Below are positions 36,073 through 45,141 of a DNA stretch of 64,000 bases, in pieces (the first letter of the stretch is position 1; every line of letters starts with the position of its first letter). The notes under the pieces are model-generated. The model did no database searches. It worked only from the letters and a program-made list of their open reading frames with translations, and was not told where the DNA came from. The position numbers and the translations under genes were made by a program. Origin of the DNA: Desertifilum tharense IPPAS B-1220 (GTDB lineage: Bacteria > Cyanobacteriota > Cyanobacteriia > Cyanobacteriales > Desertifilaceae); the NCBI RefSeq assembly GCF_001746915.1, contig NZ_MJGC01000039.1, positions 1 to 64,000 on the forward strand, given 5' to 3'.

Positions 36073-37239
36073 ATGAATAAGTCTGTAGCCGCTTCAACAT
36101 TAATGGTGGGTTTGGGGTTAACCCTACTAGCTCCAGAGCCAGCCCAAGCCTTAAGTTTTACTTTTACTAAAATTGTCGATACTGTTAGTAACAACTACAC
36201 CTCATTAATCGGTCGTGGCTTAAACAATGCCGGTTATGTTGCCTATAGAGCCACCTTAGAAGATAGCACTCAAGCCCTGTTTACGAGCAACGGGATTCTG
36301 ACTCAGACGATTGTGCAAACGAGTGAAACTTATCTGAATTTAGGGTCTTTCTCTTCGCCCAACGATTCGGGAACCGTCGCCTTTCAATCGATCTTACCCG
36401 ATGACCGAGTAGGGATTTTTAGAAGCGATGGCACCACCGAAACTGCGATCGCGCTAATTGAAAGACAAGCCGAGATATTTGGCAGCAGCTTCGTCAGTCA
36501 GCCTAGCATCAACAACCAAGGAACCGTCGCTTACGTTTTTAGCAATACGCCCTTTGGCGGAGAAGTTCGCACAGGCGACGGCGATCCAGTTGATGAAGAC
36601 TCTTCAGGAACCGGACAGCGATTTACTAGCTTTGACTCTCCCATTATTAATGATGCAGGTCAAGTTACCTACCTTTTCACTTCAGCCTTTACGCCACCGA
36701 TCCTGGTGTCAGAAATTCCCAACCAACCCGGATATGCGATCGTCGGTTCGGGGATGCCGTTTAGCAACCTGGGGCCTTTTAGTCTCAATAACCAAGGAAC
36801 CCTAGCTTTTACAGCCTATAACAACGATCTAAACCAAGAAGGGCTTTTTATCACCAATGATGGCATAAGCTTTACGCGCAGATCGTTGGATAACATCAGT
36901 CTGCAAGGTGGATTTGCACTTAACGATCTCGATGACTTAGCCTTTTTCGGGAGTTCAGCCACTCAACAAGGGATATATATCAATCGAGGCGATCGCACTT
37001 CCGCCGTCGTGAGTGTCGGCGATCGCATTTTCGACTCCTCCATTGTCAGCCTCAACTTCCTTTCTGAAGGCTTCAACAACCTCGGACAAGTTGCCTTCTT
37101 CGCCACCTTAGAAGATGGTACCAGCGGCATTTTCCGCGCCGATCCGTATCGTTCTGTCCCCGAACCCACCTCCGCTTTAGGCTTGCTTGCGGTTAGCGTT
37201 CTCGGCGCTAGCACCCTACTCAAGCGCAAGTCGGGTTAA
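36073..37239 (+). CDS. PEP-CTERM protein with NxxGxVAF tandem repeats
   Basis: A 388-residue secreted protein. The signal peptide ends near residue 26 (PAQA). The body consists of about six or seven repeats around the motif N-x-x-G-x-V-A-[FY] (NNAGYVAYRA, NDSGTVAFQS, NNQGTVAYVF, NDAGQVTYLF, NNQGTLAFTA, NNLGQVAFFA), suggesting a beta-propeller. The tag VPEPTSALGLLAVSVLG plus KRK follows. Surface or extracellular location expected. Only 13 bp separate its stop from the convergent DUF4435 gene. Confidence 0.92.
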   Translation: MNKSVAASTLMVGLGLTLLAPEPAQALSFTFTKIVDTVSNNYTSLIGRGLNNAGYVAYRATLEDSTQALFTSNGILTQTIVQTSETYLNLGSFSSPNDSGTVAFQSILPDDRVGIFRSDGTTETAIALIERQAEIFGSSFVSQPSINNQGTVAYVFSNTPFGGEVRTGDGDPVDEDSSGTGQRFTSFDSPIINDAGQVTYLFTSAFTPPILVSEIPNQPGYAIVGSGMPFSNLGPFSLNNQGTLAFTAYNNDLNQEGLFITNDGISFTRRSLDNISLQGGFALNDLDDLAFFGSSATQQGIYINRGDRTSAVVSVGDRIFDSSIVSLNFLSEGFNNLGQVAFFATLEDGTSGIFRADPYRSVPEPTSALGLLAVSVLGASTLLKRKSG

Positions 37240-37252
37240 AGGTGCGATCGCG

Positions 37253-38125
37253 CTATAGTTGCTCAATTTTTTCTTGTAACTCTACCAGATCGGGGTGTTG
37301 AGAGATATTCACTCGCTTAACAGCCCACTTAAAAAAACTGTCTAGAGAGATATAGCGGCTTTGTTCGATTTGCATCTGTTTCTGGATATCCTTCCCATGA
37401 AACCAGATTAAATACTGCTGCTGTTGCCAAAACAGGTCTGCGGTAAATTGTTGTTGATAACCTGCCAAACTATCGGCAAATCTTTCTGGGGTGACAGTGT
37501 TAGTTGCACTCCTAAACTCTTCAACTAGCCGAAGGGCTTCTGTTTGACAGTCTGGCAATAATAGAGAAGAAGGTAGTTTGCCACTCCCTGCTGTCCAGGT
37601 TGTCTTGAGTTGCGATCGCGCTGCGCTTAAATGTAGTAGATCGCCCAATGCCCAACGCACTGCTTGATAAGCCTGTAAACTTCTAGCACTCGCTTCAATC
37701 CATTGGGCAATGTCCTCAATGCCCGGTGAATTTCCATGACCCCATTTTGAAATCGGATTTTCTTGTTTTTCGGTATACTGTTCTCGCCAGTAGGTATCAA
37801 TTAACTCAGCATCAATTAAATAGTTTTCCACACAGGCACGATACGTTAACCAAATGCGTTGATTACTTAATTGAATGAGTTGTGCAGAGTCGGGAGGTTT
37901 AGCATCAAAATCGCGGTCTCGAAAAACCAGATACCCCTCTCTAGGAGTCTCATTCGGGAAAAAATAGCCCTGAGCAAAAATAGAAAAAGTAAATTTACTC
38001 CCCGATGACACAATCGTAGGACGTTCTGTAGGGATTTCTTCCAAAACGCGCTCTAGTAACTGGATGTCTAAACTTCTTTGTGTGCCCTCACAGAAAATCA
38101 CCTTGCCACTGCTGACAACACTCAC
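37253..38125 (-). CDS. DUF4435/TOPRIM-like effector, candidate PARIS AriB
   Basis: A 290-residue protein with the layout of DUF4435: a TOPRIM-like acidic start (KVIFCEGTQRSLD, E13), the metal-binding FRDRDFD (D70, D72, D74), then the family mark YRACVENYLI (E100, N101, Y102). In PARIS anti-phage systems the DUF4435 protein AriB is the nuclease released by the ATPase AriA when an anti-restriction protein is sensed; known AriB cuts tRNA. It starts 2 bp after the ATPase stop, so the two are translationally coupled. It may instead be an OLD-like or other ATPase-TOPRIM defence pair. The catalytic residues look intact. Confidence 0.75.
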   Translation of the reverse strand: MSVVSSGKVIFCEGTQRSLDIQLLERVLEEIPTERPTIVSSGSKFTFSIFAQGYFFPNETPREGYLVFRDRDFDAKPPDSAQLIQLSNQRIWLTYRACVENYLIDAELIDTYWREQYTEKQENPISKWGHGNSPGIEDIAQWIEASARSLQAYQAVRWALGDLLHLSAARSQLKTTWTAGSGKLPSSLLLPDCQTEALRLVEEFRSATNTVTPERFADSLAGYQQQFTADLFWQQQQYLIWFHGKDIQKQMQIEQSRYISLDSFFKWAVKRVNISQHPDLVELQEKIEQL

Positions 38126-38127
38126 AA

Positions 38128-39207
38128 CTACACCTTAAGTCTAATAATTTGGGCTTCATCTGGCACTAACTGCTCGATATAATCGGAATGGGTCGTAATA
38201 ATAAACTGATTATTTTTGCCAAGTTTGGGTAAAGCCCTTAAAAAAGCTTGTTGCATGGGCGGGTGCAGATGCAATTCAATTTCATCTATTAAAATAACTG
38301 AATTATGAATATTCCAATTTGCAAAATCCATTAGGATCGGAAAAATAGCTCTTTCCCCACCAGACATCTCAGAAATTTCATACTGATTTTTGCCATCGTA
38401 AAGATAAAACCAAGGCTCGCTCAAGATATCATCAATATTTTCGCGGGGAACAGGTCCTTCAAAGTTGCGCTCTGGAAAAAAGGTTTGATAAGCACGTTCT
38501 ATTTCAGCATACAAGTCTTTTTGTCCAGGTCGTAATTGCCTAATTTTACCACTCTCAATATCTTGATGAAACTGTCGCCATTTAGAAAGGCGATCGCGTA
38601 ACACATCCACCGTAATTTCCTGCCTGCGTTCGGGATCTTCAGCAGTTAAGCTAGTTGCAGTTCTTTGCTCTGTATACCAAAGAATTGTCCCGACTCGCTC
38701 AAACACAGAAAAGCCTTTCCAACGCTGAACTTGTTTGGCATATTCTCGCCCTTTAAACTGAAATAATTCAGCAGCACTTTCGGCTTGAACTCGTCGATCT
38801 CGCCAGTTCCATCTCAAGGCTACAAGATGTTCTTGTGCTGGAGGTACAGGCAAGTCATGCCCGTTTTCTTGTAATTCTTGATAAAACTCGCTAACCGCTT
38901 GAATTTCTTGAGTTGAAAACTCAACCTTTAAATTGATTTCTGGTTCACATCGTCCCCAGTTATTGCCAACCAGTTCAGCGTTAAATCCCGTCCATTCTAA
39001 ATCAGAAAATTGCTGTAACCGTCCAGTTGCTGTTCCTAATGTGGCTGCGATCGCACTCAACAGACTGGTCTTTCCAGAGCCATTCATCCCCACCAAAACA
39101 ATCAAATCTCGTGCTAGCCCCGTCTCTGGATCTGTAAAGTCAAAGGCTGGAGGATTCCGAAATTGTTTGAAATACTTTAACTCAACGGATTGAACTTTCA
39201 TAATCAT
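38128..39207 (-). CDS. ABC-type AAA ATPase, candidate PARIS AriA
   Basis: A 359-residue SMC/RecF-like ATPase. Walker A GMNGSGKT at 40-47, signature MSGGERAIF (SGGE at 282-285), Walker B VILIDEIELHLHP (D308, E309) and H-loop TTHSD (H340). The helical insert between Walker A and signature is short, as in AAA_15/OLD-type proteins rather than true SMC. First gene of a two-gene operon with the DUF4435 effector. In PARIS this protein forms the sensor scaffold that holds the nuclease silent. Start ATG at 39207 or two codons further in. Lower GC than the aspS side. Confidence 0.8.
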   Translation of the reverse strand: MIMKVQSVELKYFKQFRNPPAFDFTDPETGLARDLIVLVGMNGSGKTSLLSAIAATLGTATGRLQQFSDLEWTGFNAELVGNNWGRCEPEINLKVEFSTQEIQAVSEFYQELQENGHDLPVPPAQEHLVALRWNWRDRRVQAESAAELFQFKGREYAKQVQRWKGFSVFERVGTILWYTEQRTATSLTAEDPERRQEITVDVLRDRLSKWRQFHQDIESGKIRQLRPGQKDLYAEIERAYQTFFPERNFEGPVPRENIDDILSEPWFYLYDGKNQYEISEMSGGERAIFPILMDFANWNIHNSVILIDEIELHLHPPMQQAFLRALPKLGKNNQFIITTHSDYIEQLVPDEAQIIRLKV

Positions 39208-39311
39208 GTGGGTTTGGTTAAAGAGAAAAACCCAACTCTGTCAATATCTGGGTGGGTTATGCGCTGCTACACCAACGCCATCGCTCTACCCATCCTACAA
39301 GAAATTCAGCC

Positions 39312-39354
39312 ATTAGACGGGGAGTTGAACCCCATCTAATAGACAATCTTGTCT
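39312..39354 (-). terminator. Two hairpins after aspS
   Basis: ATTAGACGGGG (39312-39322) pairs with CCCCATCTAAT (39330-39340), with one mismatch. Next to it AGACAATCTTGTCT (39341-39354) is a perfect 6-bp stem. They lie directly after the aspS stop. No strong U-tract is seen, so the role is inferred. Confidence 0.5.
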
Positions 39355-39357
39355 GCA

Positions 39358-41139
39358 TTAAGCTTTGGGCTTATGGGTAGACTGAACTTGCAATTCCTTC
39401 AATTGCTTGAGATCCACCCCAGAAGGGGCATCGGTTAACAAGCAACGGGCTTGCTGAGTCTTCGGAAAGGCGATCACATCGCGGATGGAATCTTCACCCG
39501 CAATCAGCATTACTAAACGATCTAAACCGTAAGCAATGCCGCCGTGGGGAGGAGTACCATATTCAAAAGCTTCGAGGAGGAAACCAAATTTACTCCGCGC
39601 TTCTTCTGGGGTTAAACCAATCGCTTCAAACACCCGTTCTTGGACTTCTCGCTGATAAATCCGCAGGCTTCCGCCACCGATTTCCGTACCGTTGAGAACC
39701 AAATCGTAGGCTTGTGCCCGTGCGGTTTTCAAGTCGTTAATATCTTCGGGGTTAGGTGCGGTGAAGGGGTGATGTAAGGCTTCTAGGCGCTTTTCGTCGG
39801 CGTTCCATTCAAACATCGGGAAGTCTGTTACCCACAACAGATTCAGTTTGGTTTTGTCAATTAAGCCCAACTGTTCGCCAATGGTAAGGCGCAAGCGATC
39901 GAGAGTTTTATTGACAATTTCAGTGCGATCTGCGGCAAAGAGTAACAGGTGCCCTGGTTGAGCGTTAGTACGGCGCAGAAGTTCTTGTTTTTGTTCTTCG
40001 GAAAGGTTGTCTTTAATTGCGCCAATGGTATCGATTTCGCCATCTTCGCGCACGCGGATGTAAGCGAGTCCTTTCGCCCCGGCTTCTGCGGCTTCTTTGA
40101 ATAAGTCGCCACCGGGTTTAATGCGAACGTTGGAAATTTGCTCGTTTCCGTTGGGGATAGGGAGGATTTTCACGACTCCGCCAGAGGCGATCGCGCTCGC
40201 AAACACTTTAAACCCAGAACCTTGCAACAAGTCGGAAACATCCACCAACTCTAACCCAAAGCGCGTATCAGGTTTATCGCTACCATACTTCGCCATTGCT
40301 TCAGCATAGGTTAAGCGCGGGAAAGGACGCGGTAAATCAATATCCTTAACGCTCTTAAAGATATGACAAACCAATCCCTCATTGAGGTTAATAATTTCCT
40401 CTTGCGACATGAAGCTCATTTCCATGTCAAGCTGGGTAAATTCGGGTTGGCGATCCGCCCGCAAGTCTTCATCGCGGAAACAACGCGCAATCTGATAGTA
40501 ACGGTCAAACCCCGATACCATCAACAATTGCTTAAACAGTTGGGGAGATTGGGGTAAAGCAAACCACTCGCCAGGGTTGACGCGACTGGGAACCAGATAA
40601 TCTCTCGCGCCTTCTGGGGTAGATTTGGTTAAGATGGGCGTTTCAACTTCAATAAACTGATATTCATCTTCCAGGTAGCGCCGCATGGCTTTCACCACTT
40701 GATGGCGCAATTGCAAGTTACGGCTCATGCGATCGCGCCGCAAGTCTAAATAGCGATATTTCAAGCGCAACTCTTCGCGCACCGCCTCTGCATCTGCAAC
40801 GGCGAAGGGCATTTGCTTGTGAATGGCATTCAGCAGTTGAATCTCTTCAGCATAAATCTCAATTTCACCCGTGGGAAGCTTAGAGTTTAAAGAGTCTTCA
40901 GGGCGCTGGCTAACTTTACCCGTAATTTGCAAAACATATTCATTCCGCAGGGTTTCAGCCAGATGATAAGAATCGGGAGTTCGTTGTGGATCGCTGACAA
41001 TTTGCACCACGCCAGAGCGATCGCGCAAATCGAGAAATATCACGCCACCATGATCGCGGCGACGATCCACCCAACCGCAAAGGGTGACAGTTTCGCCAAC
41101 GTGGTTCGCTCGAATTTCGCCGCAATAGTGGGTACGCAT
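39358..41139 (-). CDS. aspS: Aspartyl-tRNA synthetase
   Basis: Charges tRNA-Asp (or both Asp and Asn tRNAs, if GatCAB is used). A 593-residue bacterial-type class II enzyme: N-terminal OB-fold ([20 protein letters not shown]), motif 2 region [20 protein letters not shown], the bacterial GAD insertion, and motif 3 [20 protein letters not shown]. Full length. ATG at 41139, with a repeat array beginning about 100 bp upstream. Confidence 0.98.
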   Translation of the reverse strand: MRTHYCGEIRANHVGETVTLCGWVDRRRDHGGVIFLDLRDRSGVVQIVSDPQRTPDSYHLAETLRNEYVLQITGKVSQRPEDSLNSKLPTGEIEIYAEEIQLLNAIHKQMPFAVADAEAVREELRLKYRYLDLRRDRMSRNLQLRHQVVKAMRRYLEDEYQFIEVETPILTKSTPEGARDYLVPSRVNPGEWFALPQSPQLFKQLLMVSGFDRYYQIARCFRDEDLRADRQPEFTQLDMEMSFMSQEEIINLNEGLVCHIFKSVKDIDLPRPFPRLTYAEAMAKYGSDKPDTRFGLELVDVSDLLQGSGFKVFASAIASGGVVKILPIPNGNEQISNVRIKPGGDLFKEAAEAGAKGLAYIRVREDGEIDTIGAIKDNLSEEQKQELLRRTNAQPGHLLLFAADRTEIVNKTLDRLRLTIGEQLGLIDKTKLNLLWVTDFPMFEWNADEKRLEALHHPFTAPNPEDINDLKTARAQAYDLVLNGTEIGGGSLRIYQREVQERVFEAIGLTPEEARSKFGFLLEAFEYGTPPHGGIAYGLDRLVMLIAGEDSIRDVIAFPKTQQARCLLTDAPSGVDLKQLKELQVQSTHKPKA

Positions 41140-41243
41140 GGATCTAAAGAAGTTTCGCTAGAAATTAGATGGGAAAGAAAGTCAACGATGAGGACGCTGT
41201 GAAGCCAATTGCGCTTCAGGATTTTCTATTATCCCTCAAAAAG

Positions 41244-41553
41244 GAAGAAGGGAGTTGGGAATTGGGAGTTGGGGGTTGGGGAAGAAGGGAAGGGAATTGG
41301 GAGTTAGGAGTTGGGGGTTGGGGGAAGAAGGGAAGGGAATTGGGAGTTAGGAGTTGGGGGTTGGGGTAGAAGGGAGTTGGGAGTTAGGAGTTGGGGGTTG
41401 GGGTAGAAGGGAGTTTTCTAATAACTCCACAAACTTTTCCCCACTCAACACTCAGCACTCTCTTCCCTACTCGGAACTCACTCAGCACTCAGCACTTTAC
41501 ACTCAGCACTTAGAGAAGCACTTAGAGAAGCACTTAGAGAAGCACTTAGAAAG
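41244..41553. repeat. Composite repeat element with 12-bp tandem tail
   Basis: G-rich heptads (GGGAGTT, GGAGTTGGGGGTTGGGG, AAGAAGGGAA) to about 41412, a short spacer with ACTCAACACTCAGCACTC and TCGGAACTCACTCAGCACTC, then CACTTAGAGAAG repeated exactly three times (41507-41542) plus an 11-bp variant. All three forward frames are open through the G-rich part and give [13 protein letters not shown] peptides. I do not regard these as genes. Confidence 0.9.
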
Positions 41554-41561
41554 TTGAAAGT

Positions 41562-41590
41562 AATAAACCCTTCTTCGTTGGGAAGAAGGG
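41562..41590 (-). terminator. Terminator of the 143-residue gene
   Basis: On the minus strand CCCTTCTT and AAGAAGGG form a perfect 8-bp stem with a 7-nt loop, followed by TTTATT. It lies 30 bp after the stop codon at 41621. Confidence 0.75.
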
Positions 41591-41620
41591 CTATCCGGGT
41601 TTAATGTGAGGCTGTTGATC

Positions 41621-42052
41621 TTAAGCGTTGGGATCGCGAGGAGAGGTTAATACATTCCACGCGGCTGTTGCGGCTTCATAGATGCGATCGCCTAATTCCT
41701 GAATTTGCTTTTGGAACGAATCCCAGTTTTTCTCAACCTCATACTGCAACAGTTTAGCCGAGTATTCAATCCGTTCTGGGTCAAACAACTTCTCGTTTTC
41801 TAGCGTCTCCCTAGCTTCTTTCACAAAAGCCAGATAGCGCTCGCGGGTATAATCTCCCGCAGAATGGGCATCAGACATCGCCCGCGTTCTCAGCGCTTCA
41901 ACGAGTTGCATCGTTTGACGTTGAATATCATCAGACTCATGGGGCATTTGTTCTTTGACTAGCGCTTCAGTCTCAGCACTCACTTGTCCTGTTTGAGGGC
42001 TGACCTGAACTGAAGTATCCTCAACATTGGGAGTTTGATTTTCTTGTGTCAT
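41621..42052 (-). CDS. Soluble helical hypothetical protein (143 aa)
   Basis: A charged, mostly helical cytosolic protein. The first 35 residues are low-complexity (Gln/Thr/Pro/Val). The rest looks like a single helical bundle (MQLVEALRTRAMSDAH, YLAFVKEARETLENEK). It has no cysteines and no membrane segment. I do not recognise a named family; it looks like a conserved cyanobacterial protein. Own terminator at 41562. Confidence 0.75.
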   Translation of the reverse strand: MTQENQTPNVEDTSVQVSPQTGQVSAETEALVKEQMPHESDDIQRQTMQLVEALRTRAMSDAHSAGDYTRERYLAFVKEARETLENEKLFDPERIEYSAKLLQYEVEKNWDSFQKQIQELGDRIYEAATAAWNVLTSPRDPNA

Positions 42053-42116
42053 TGTCTTTTCCTCTATGCAACCAACCGGGGCAACTCTTGGATAGAGTTA
42101 CCCTTACTTTACACAC

Positions 42117-42983
42117 CTAAAACAGATTGCGGGTTAGACCCATCTCTTGTTCAAGCTTAATTAAATTCTCAATTCGGGCTTGCGTTGGTGGGTGAGTGGC
42201 AAACAGATTCCCTAAAAAGTCGCCCTGGAAAGGATTAATAATCAAAAGCGGTTCAAACGCCGGGTTCGCTTCCATTGGCATCCCCTTCGCACTGCGTTCT
42301 AAGCGTTGGAGGGCGCTGGCTAACGCGCGAGGATTTCCCGTCAGTTTAGCAGCCCCCGCATCGGCTGCAAATTCGCGGGTTCGAGAAATCGCCAGTTGAA
42401 TGACACTCGCTGCGACAGGCGCTAATACTACGGTTAACAATAGTCCCAAGGGATTCCCTCTGCCTCGATCTCGCGAACCGCCAAACCACATGGCATAACT
42501 CGCGAATTGGGCTAAAAAGGAAATGGCACCCGCAACCGTTGCGGCTACCGCTTGCGTGAGGGTATCGCGGTTGGCAACGTGGCTGAGTTCGTGAGCAATT
42601 ACCGCCTCAAGTTCATCTTCTGGCAAAATGCGGAGAATTCCTTGGGTGACAGCAACCGCCGCGTGTGCTGGATCTCGCCCGGTGGCGAACGCGTTAGCCG
42701 CTGTAGAGGGAACCACATAAACTCCAGGCATGGGTAGGCCTGCTTTTTGGCTCAGGCGTTGCACCATTTGATACAATTCAGGAGCTTGGGCCGGAGTGAC
42801 GGGTTGAGCGCGATAGGCGGCTAGGGCAATCCGATCGGAATAGTACCAGGAACTGAGGTTGGCGATCGCAGCTAAAGCAATCCCAAAAATTACCCCCCCT
42901 GTCCCCCCAATCGCCCAATAACTGATACTAATGAGTAAAGCGCTAAGAAGACCGAGTAATGCAACGGTTTTAAATTGATTCAT
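42117..42983 (-). CDS. htpX: M48-family zinc metalloprotease HtpX-like
   Basis: A 288-residue membrane protease for quality control of membrane proteins. N-terminal TM pair (LLGLLSALLISISYWAIG, GGVIFGIALAAIAN), active site HELSHVANRD (HExxH at 131-135), TM pair after it, and the third zinc ligand Glu in SRTREFAADAGA near residue 206. The C-terminal LFATHPPTQARIENL block is typical of HtpX. ATG at 42983. Full length. Confidence 0.95.
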   Translation of the reverse strand: MNQFKTVALLGLLSALLISISYWAIGGTGGVIFGIALAAIANLSSWYYSDRIALAAYRAQPVTPAQAPELYQMVQRLSQKAGLPMPGVYVVPSTAANAFATGRDPAHAAVAVTQGILRILPEDELEAVIAHELSHVANRDTLTQAVAATVAGAISFLAQFASYAMWFGGSRDRGRGNPLGLLLTVVLAPVAASVIQLAISRTREFAADAGAAKLTGNPRALASALQRLERSAKGMPMEANPAFEPLLIINPFQGDFLGNLFATHPPTQARIENLIKLEQEMGLTRNLF

Positions 42984-43076
42984 CCCCCCACCCTCCTTTC
43001 GGTATTGGCTGAATCTTAAGCAATTTGCACAGTTAATATTGGCTTCAATTGTATTGACAAATTTACGGATACCTAG

Positions 43077-43442
43077 TTGGGAGTTGGGAGTTAGGAGTTG
43101 GGGGTTGGGGAAGAAGGGAGTTGGGAGTTAGGAGTTAGGGGTTGGGGAAAGAAGGGATAGGAAAACTTGATTGTCATTAACTCTGCACTCTTTTCTCCCT
43201 ACTCAGCACACTGCTTCGCAGAAGCTAGTGCAACAGCACTTTCCACTCAGCACTCCTTCCCCACTCAGCACTCAGCACTTTACACTCAGCACTCTACTCA
43301 GAACTCGGAACTCACTCAGCACTCAGCACTTTCCACTCAGCACTCTACTCAGAACTCGGAACTCGGAACTCACTCAGCACTCAGCACTTTACACTCAGCA
43401 CTCCTTCCCCACTCAGCACTCAGCACTTTACACTCAGCACTA
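43077..43442. repeat. Composite repeat element, forward orientation
   Basis: G-rich heptads (43078-43152), then GGGATAGGAAAACTTG, a spacer with CTCAGCACACTGCTTCGCAGA and AGCTAGTGCAACAGCACTTT (43203-43242), then ACTCAGC heptads mixed with GGAACTC heptads to 43442. Same order as at 7831 and 56137. The palindrome TGCTTCGCAGAAGC is the variable core. Confidence 0.9.
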
Positions 43443-43691
43443 ATTTGGGGCAGCTTATGGTTTAGCATGGTTGGTGGGTAGCGTTCGGATGAGCGCTCTC
43501 TACGACTTTAATTGAGGATAATCACACTTACGGACAGCTAGCGCGATCGCTCCTCGCCTCAGCTTTAGTCAACTCCAGCTCTATGAGCTGGGGAACTGCA
43601 ATGCAAAAATGTAGCATTGTAGCCAACTCGCTAACCAAAAAGTCGCAGATTGCCCAACAATTCATAAGAGACGCAAGAGGAGGGTATACCT
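43443..43691 (+). promoter_or_regulatory. Structured 5' leader of mgtE
   Basis: 249 bp before the mgtE start. Two perfect hairpins lie side by side: CCAGCTC-TAT-GAGCTGG (43575-43591) and CAATGC...GCATTG (43599-43619). The Shine-Dalgarno AGGAGG lies about 8 bases before the TTG start. The rest is not repetitive and has no supported gene. Magnesium sensors often precede mgtE, but this does not match the M-box pattern I know, so the role is open. Confidence 0.4.
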
Positions 43692-45092
43692 TTGACGGAG
43701 AACTTTATCCCTATGCCTGCTTCCCTCCCAGATTATTCGCGCCAAGAACTTCGGAATCTCGTGCGAATTCAGTTGCAATCCCTCTTAGAGGAGGGAGATT
43801 TTCGGGGAGCGAAAGCTATCCTAGTACCAGTGCAGTCTGCGGATATTGCGGAGGCAATTGAAGGGCTGCCCGAAGCCATGCAAGCGATCGCATTTCGCTT
43901 ACTTTCTAAAACCGAAGCGATCGAAGTCTACGAGTATCTCGACTCGACGATTCAGCAAGCGCTAATCGAAGAGTTTAAGCGTCAGGAAGTCATTGATATT
44001 GTCGATCAAATGTCTCCTGACGATCGCGCCAGATTGTTTGACGAACTACCTGCTAAAGTTGTGAGTCGCCTCCTCGAACAACTCAGTCCCGAAGAACGCC
44101 GCGCCACCGCCTTGCTTCTTGGCTACGAAGCCGGAACCGCCGGACGGATCATGACGCCGGAATACATTGCGCTCAAAGAAACCTTTACGGTTGCTCAAAC
44201 CCTAGAACGCATCCGCAGTCTATCTCCGGTAACGGAAACGATTTATTATCTCTACGTTACTGATACCGCGCGTCGGCTTACAGGGATCTTATCCTTACGG
44301 GATTTAGTCACCGCCCAACCCCATCAAACGACAGGGGAAATTATGATCCGCGATGTGGTGTTTGTTCACACCGACACCGATCAAGAAGAGGTGGCGCGGC
44401 TTATTCAGCGTTATGATTTTTTGGCGGTTCCAGTAGTCGATCGCGAACAGCGACTTGTAGGAATCATTACGGTTGATGATGTGATCGATATTATCGAACA
44501 AGAAGCAACTGAAGATATTTATGCCCTCGCTGGGGTACAAGCGGATGGAGACAATTATTTTCAGACCAATCTTGTCACTGTCGCTCGTCGCCGCGTGGTT
44601 TGGTTGCTCGTCTTATTACTCACCAATACGGCTACCGGAAGTATTATTAAATCTCAAGAATCCCTATTAAGTCGTTTAGCTGTGCTGGCTGCCTTTATCC
44701 CCTTGCTAGTGGGAACGGGAGGAAATGTGGGCGCTCAGTCCTCTACAGTGGTGATCCGAGGCTTGCATACCGATGAAATTCGCACCCTAGGGGCGGTTCA
44801 GATCGTGTTTCGCGAAGGGATCGCCGGTTTAATTTTAGGCACAATGCTGGGGACGCTTGCTACCCTATGGGCCTATTGGTTGCAAGGGAATTTATCGGTG
44901 GCGATCGCTGTCGGCGCTTCTTTACTGGCAATTTCTGTACTGGCTTCGGTGGCGGGTTCTACTCTCCCGTTCATCTTCCGTTCCCTCAATCTCGATCCAG
45001 CCTTGATGTCTGCGCCATTTATCACAACGGCAGTTGATGTCCTCGGCGTGTTAATTTACTTCAATATTGCACGGCTGGTTTTAGGAATGTAG
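43692..45092 (+). CDS. mgtE: Magnesium transporter MgtE
   Basis: A 466-residue Mg2+ channel. N-domain (about 20-130: FRGAKAILVPVQ, LSPEERRATALLLGYE), a CBS pair (about 140-265: TAGRIMTPEYIALKE, ITVDDVIDIIEQEA), a plug helix, and five TM helices with the selectivity-filter region PLLVGTGGNVGAQSSTV. Magnesium binding to N and CBS domains closes the channel. I take the TTG at 43692 as start because AGGAGG sits at the right distance; the ATG at 43713 is the alternative. Full length. Confidence 0.95.
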   Translation: MTENFIPMPASLPDYSRQELRNLVRIQLQSLLEEGDFRGAKAILVPVQSADIAEAIEGLPEAMQAIAFRLLSKTEAIEVYEYLDSTIQQALIEEFKRQEVIDIVDQMSPDDRARLFDELPAKVVSRLLEQLSPEERRATALLLGYEAGTAGRIMTPEYIALKETFTVAQTLERIRSLSPVTETIYYLYVTDTARRLTGILSLRDLVTAQPHQTTGEIMIRDVVFVHTDTDQEEVARLIQRYDFLAVPVVDREQRLVGIITVDDVIDIIEQEATEDIYALAGVQADGDNYFQTNLVTVARRRVVWLLVLLLTNTATGSIIKSQESLLSRLAVLAAFIPLLVGTGGNVGAQSSTVVIRGLHTDEIRTLGAVQIVFREGIAGLILGTMLGTLATLWAYWLQGNLSVAIAVGASLLAISVLASVAGSTLPFIFRSLNLDPALMSAPFITTAVDVLGVLIYFNIARLVLGM

Positions 45093-45141
45093 ACCGTGTA
45101 AGCCACTCAATTGTCCACGAAAGTTGTAGGTGAGGTATTTC

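Noticed and set aside
41169..41557. Open frames of 66-67 codons giving [13 protein letters not shown] peptides
   Set aside because: They arise because a 7-bp repeat without stop codons is open in all three frames. No ribosome site and no conservation signal.
43167..43481. Frames of 90-104 codons with many STQHSAL repeats
   Set aside because: Translation of ACTCAGC heptads; the peptide period is seven residues, as expected from 7-bp units, with no coding features.
43443..43691. M-box magnesium riboswitch
   Set aside because: The leader has two hairpins, but I cannot match the conserved M-box core, so only a structured leader is reported.
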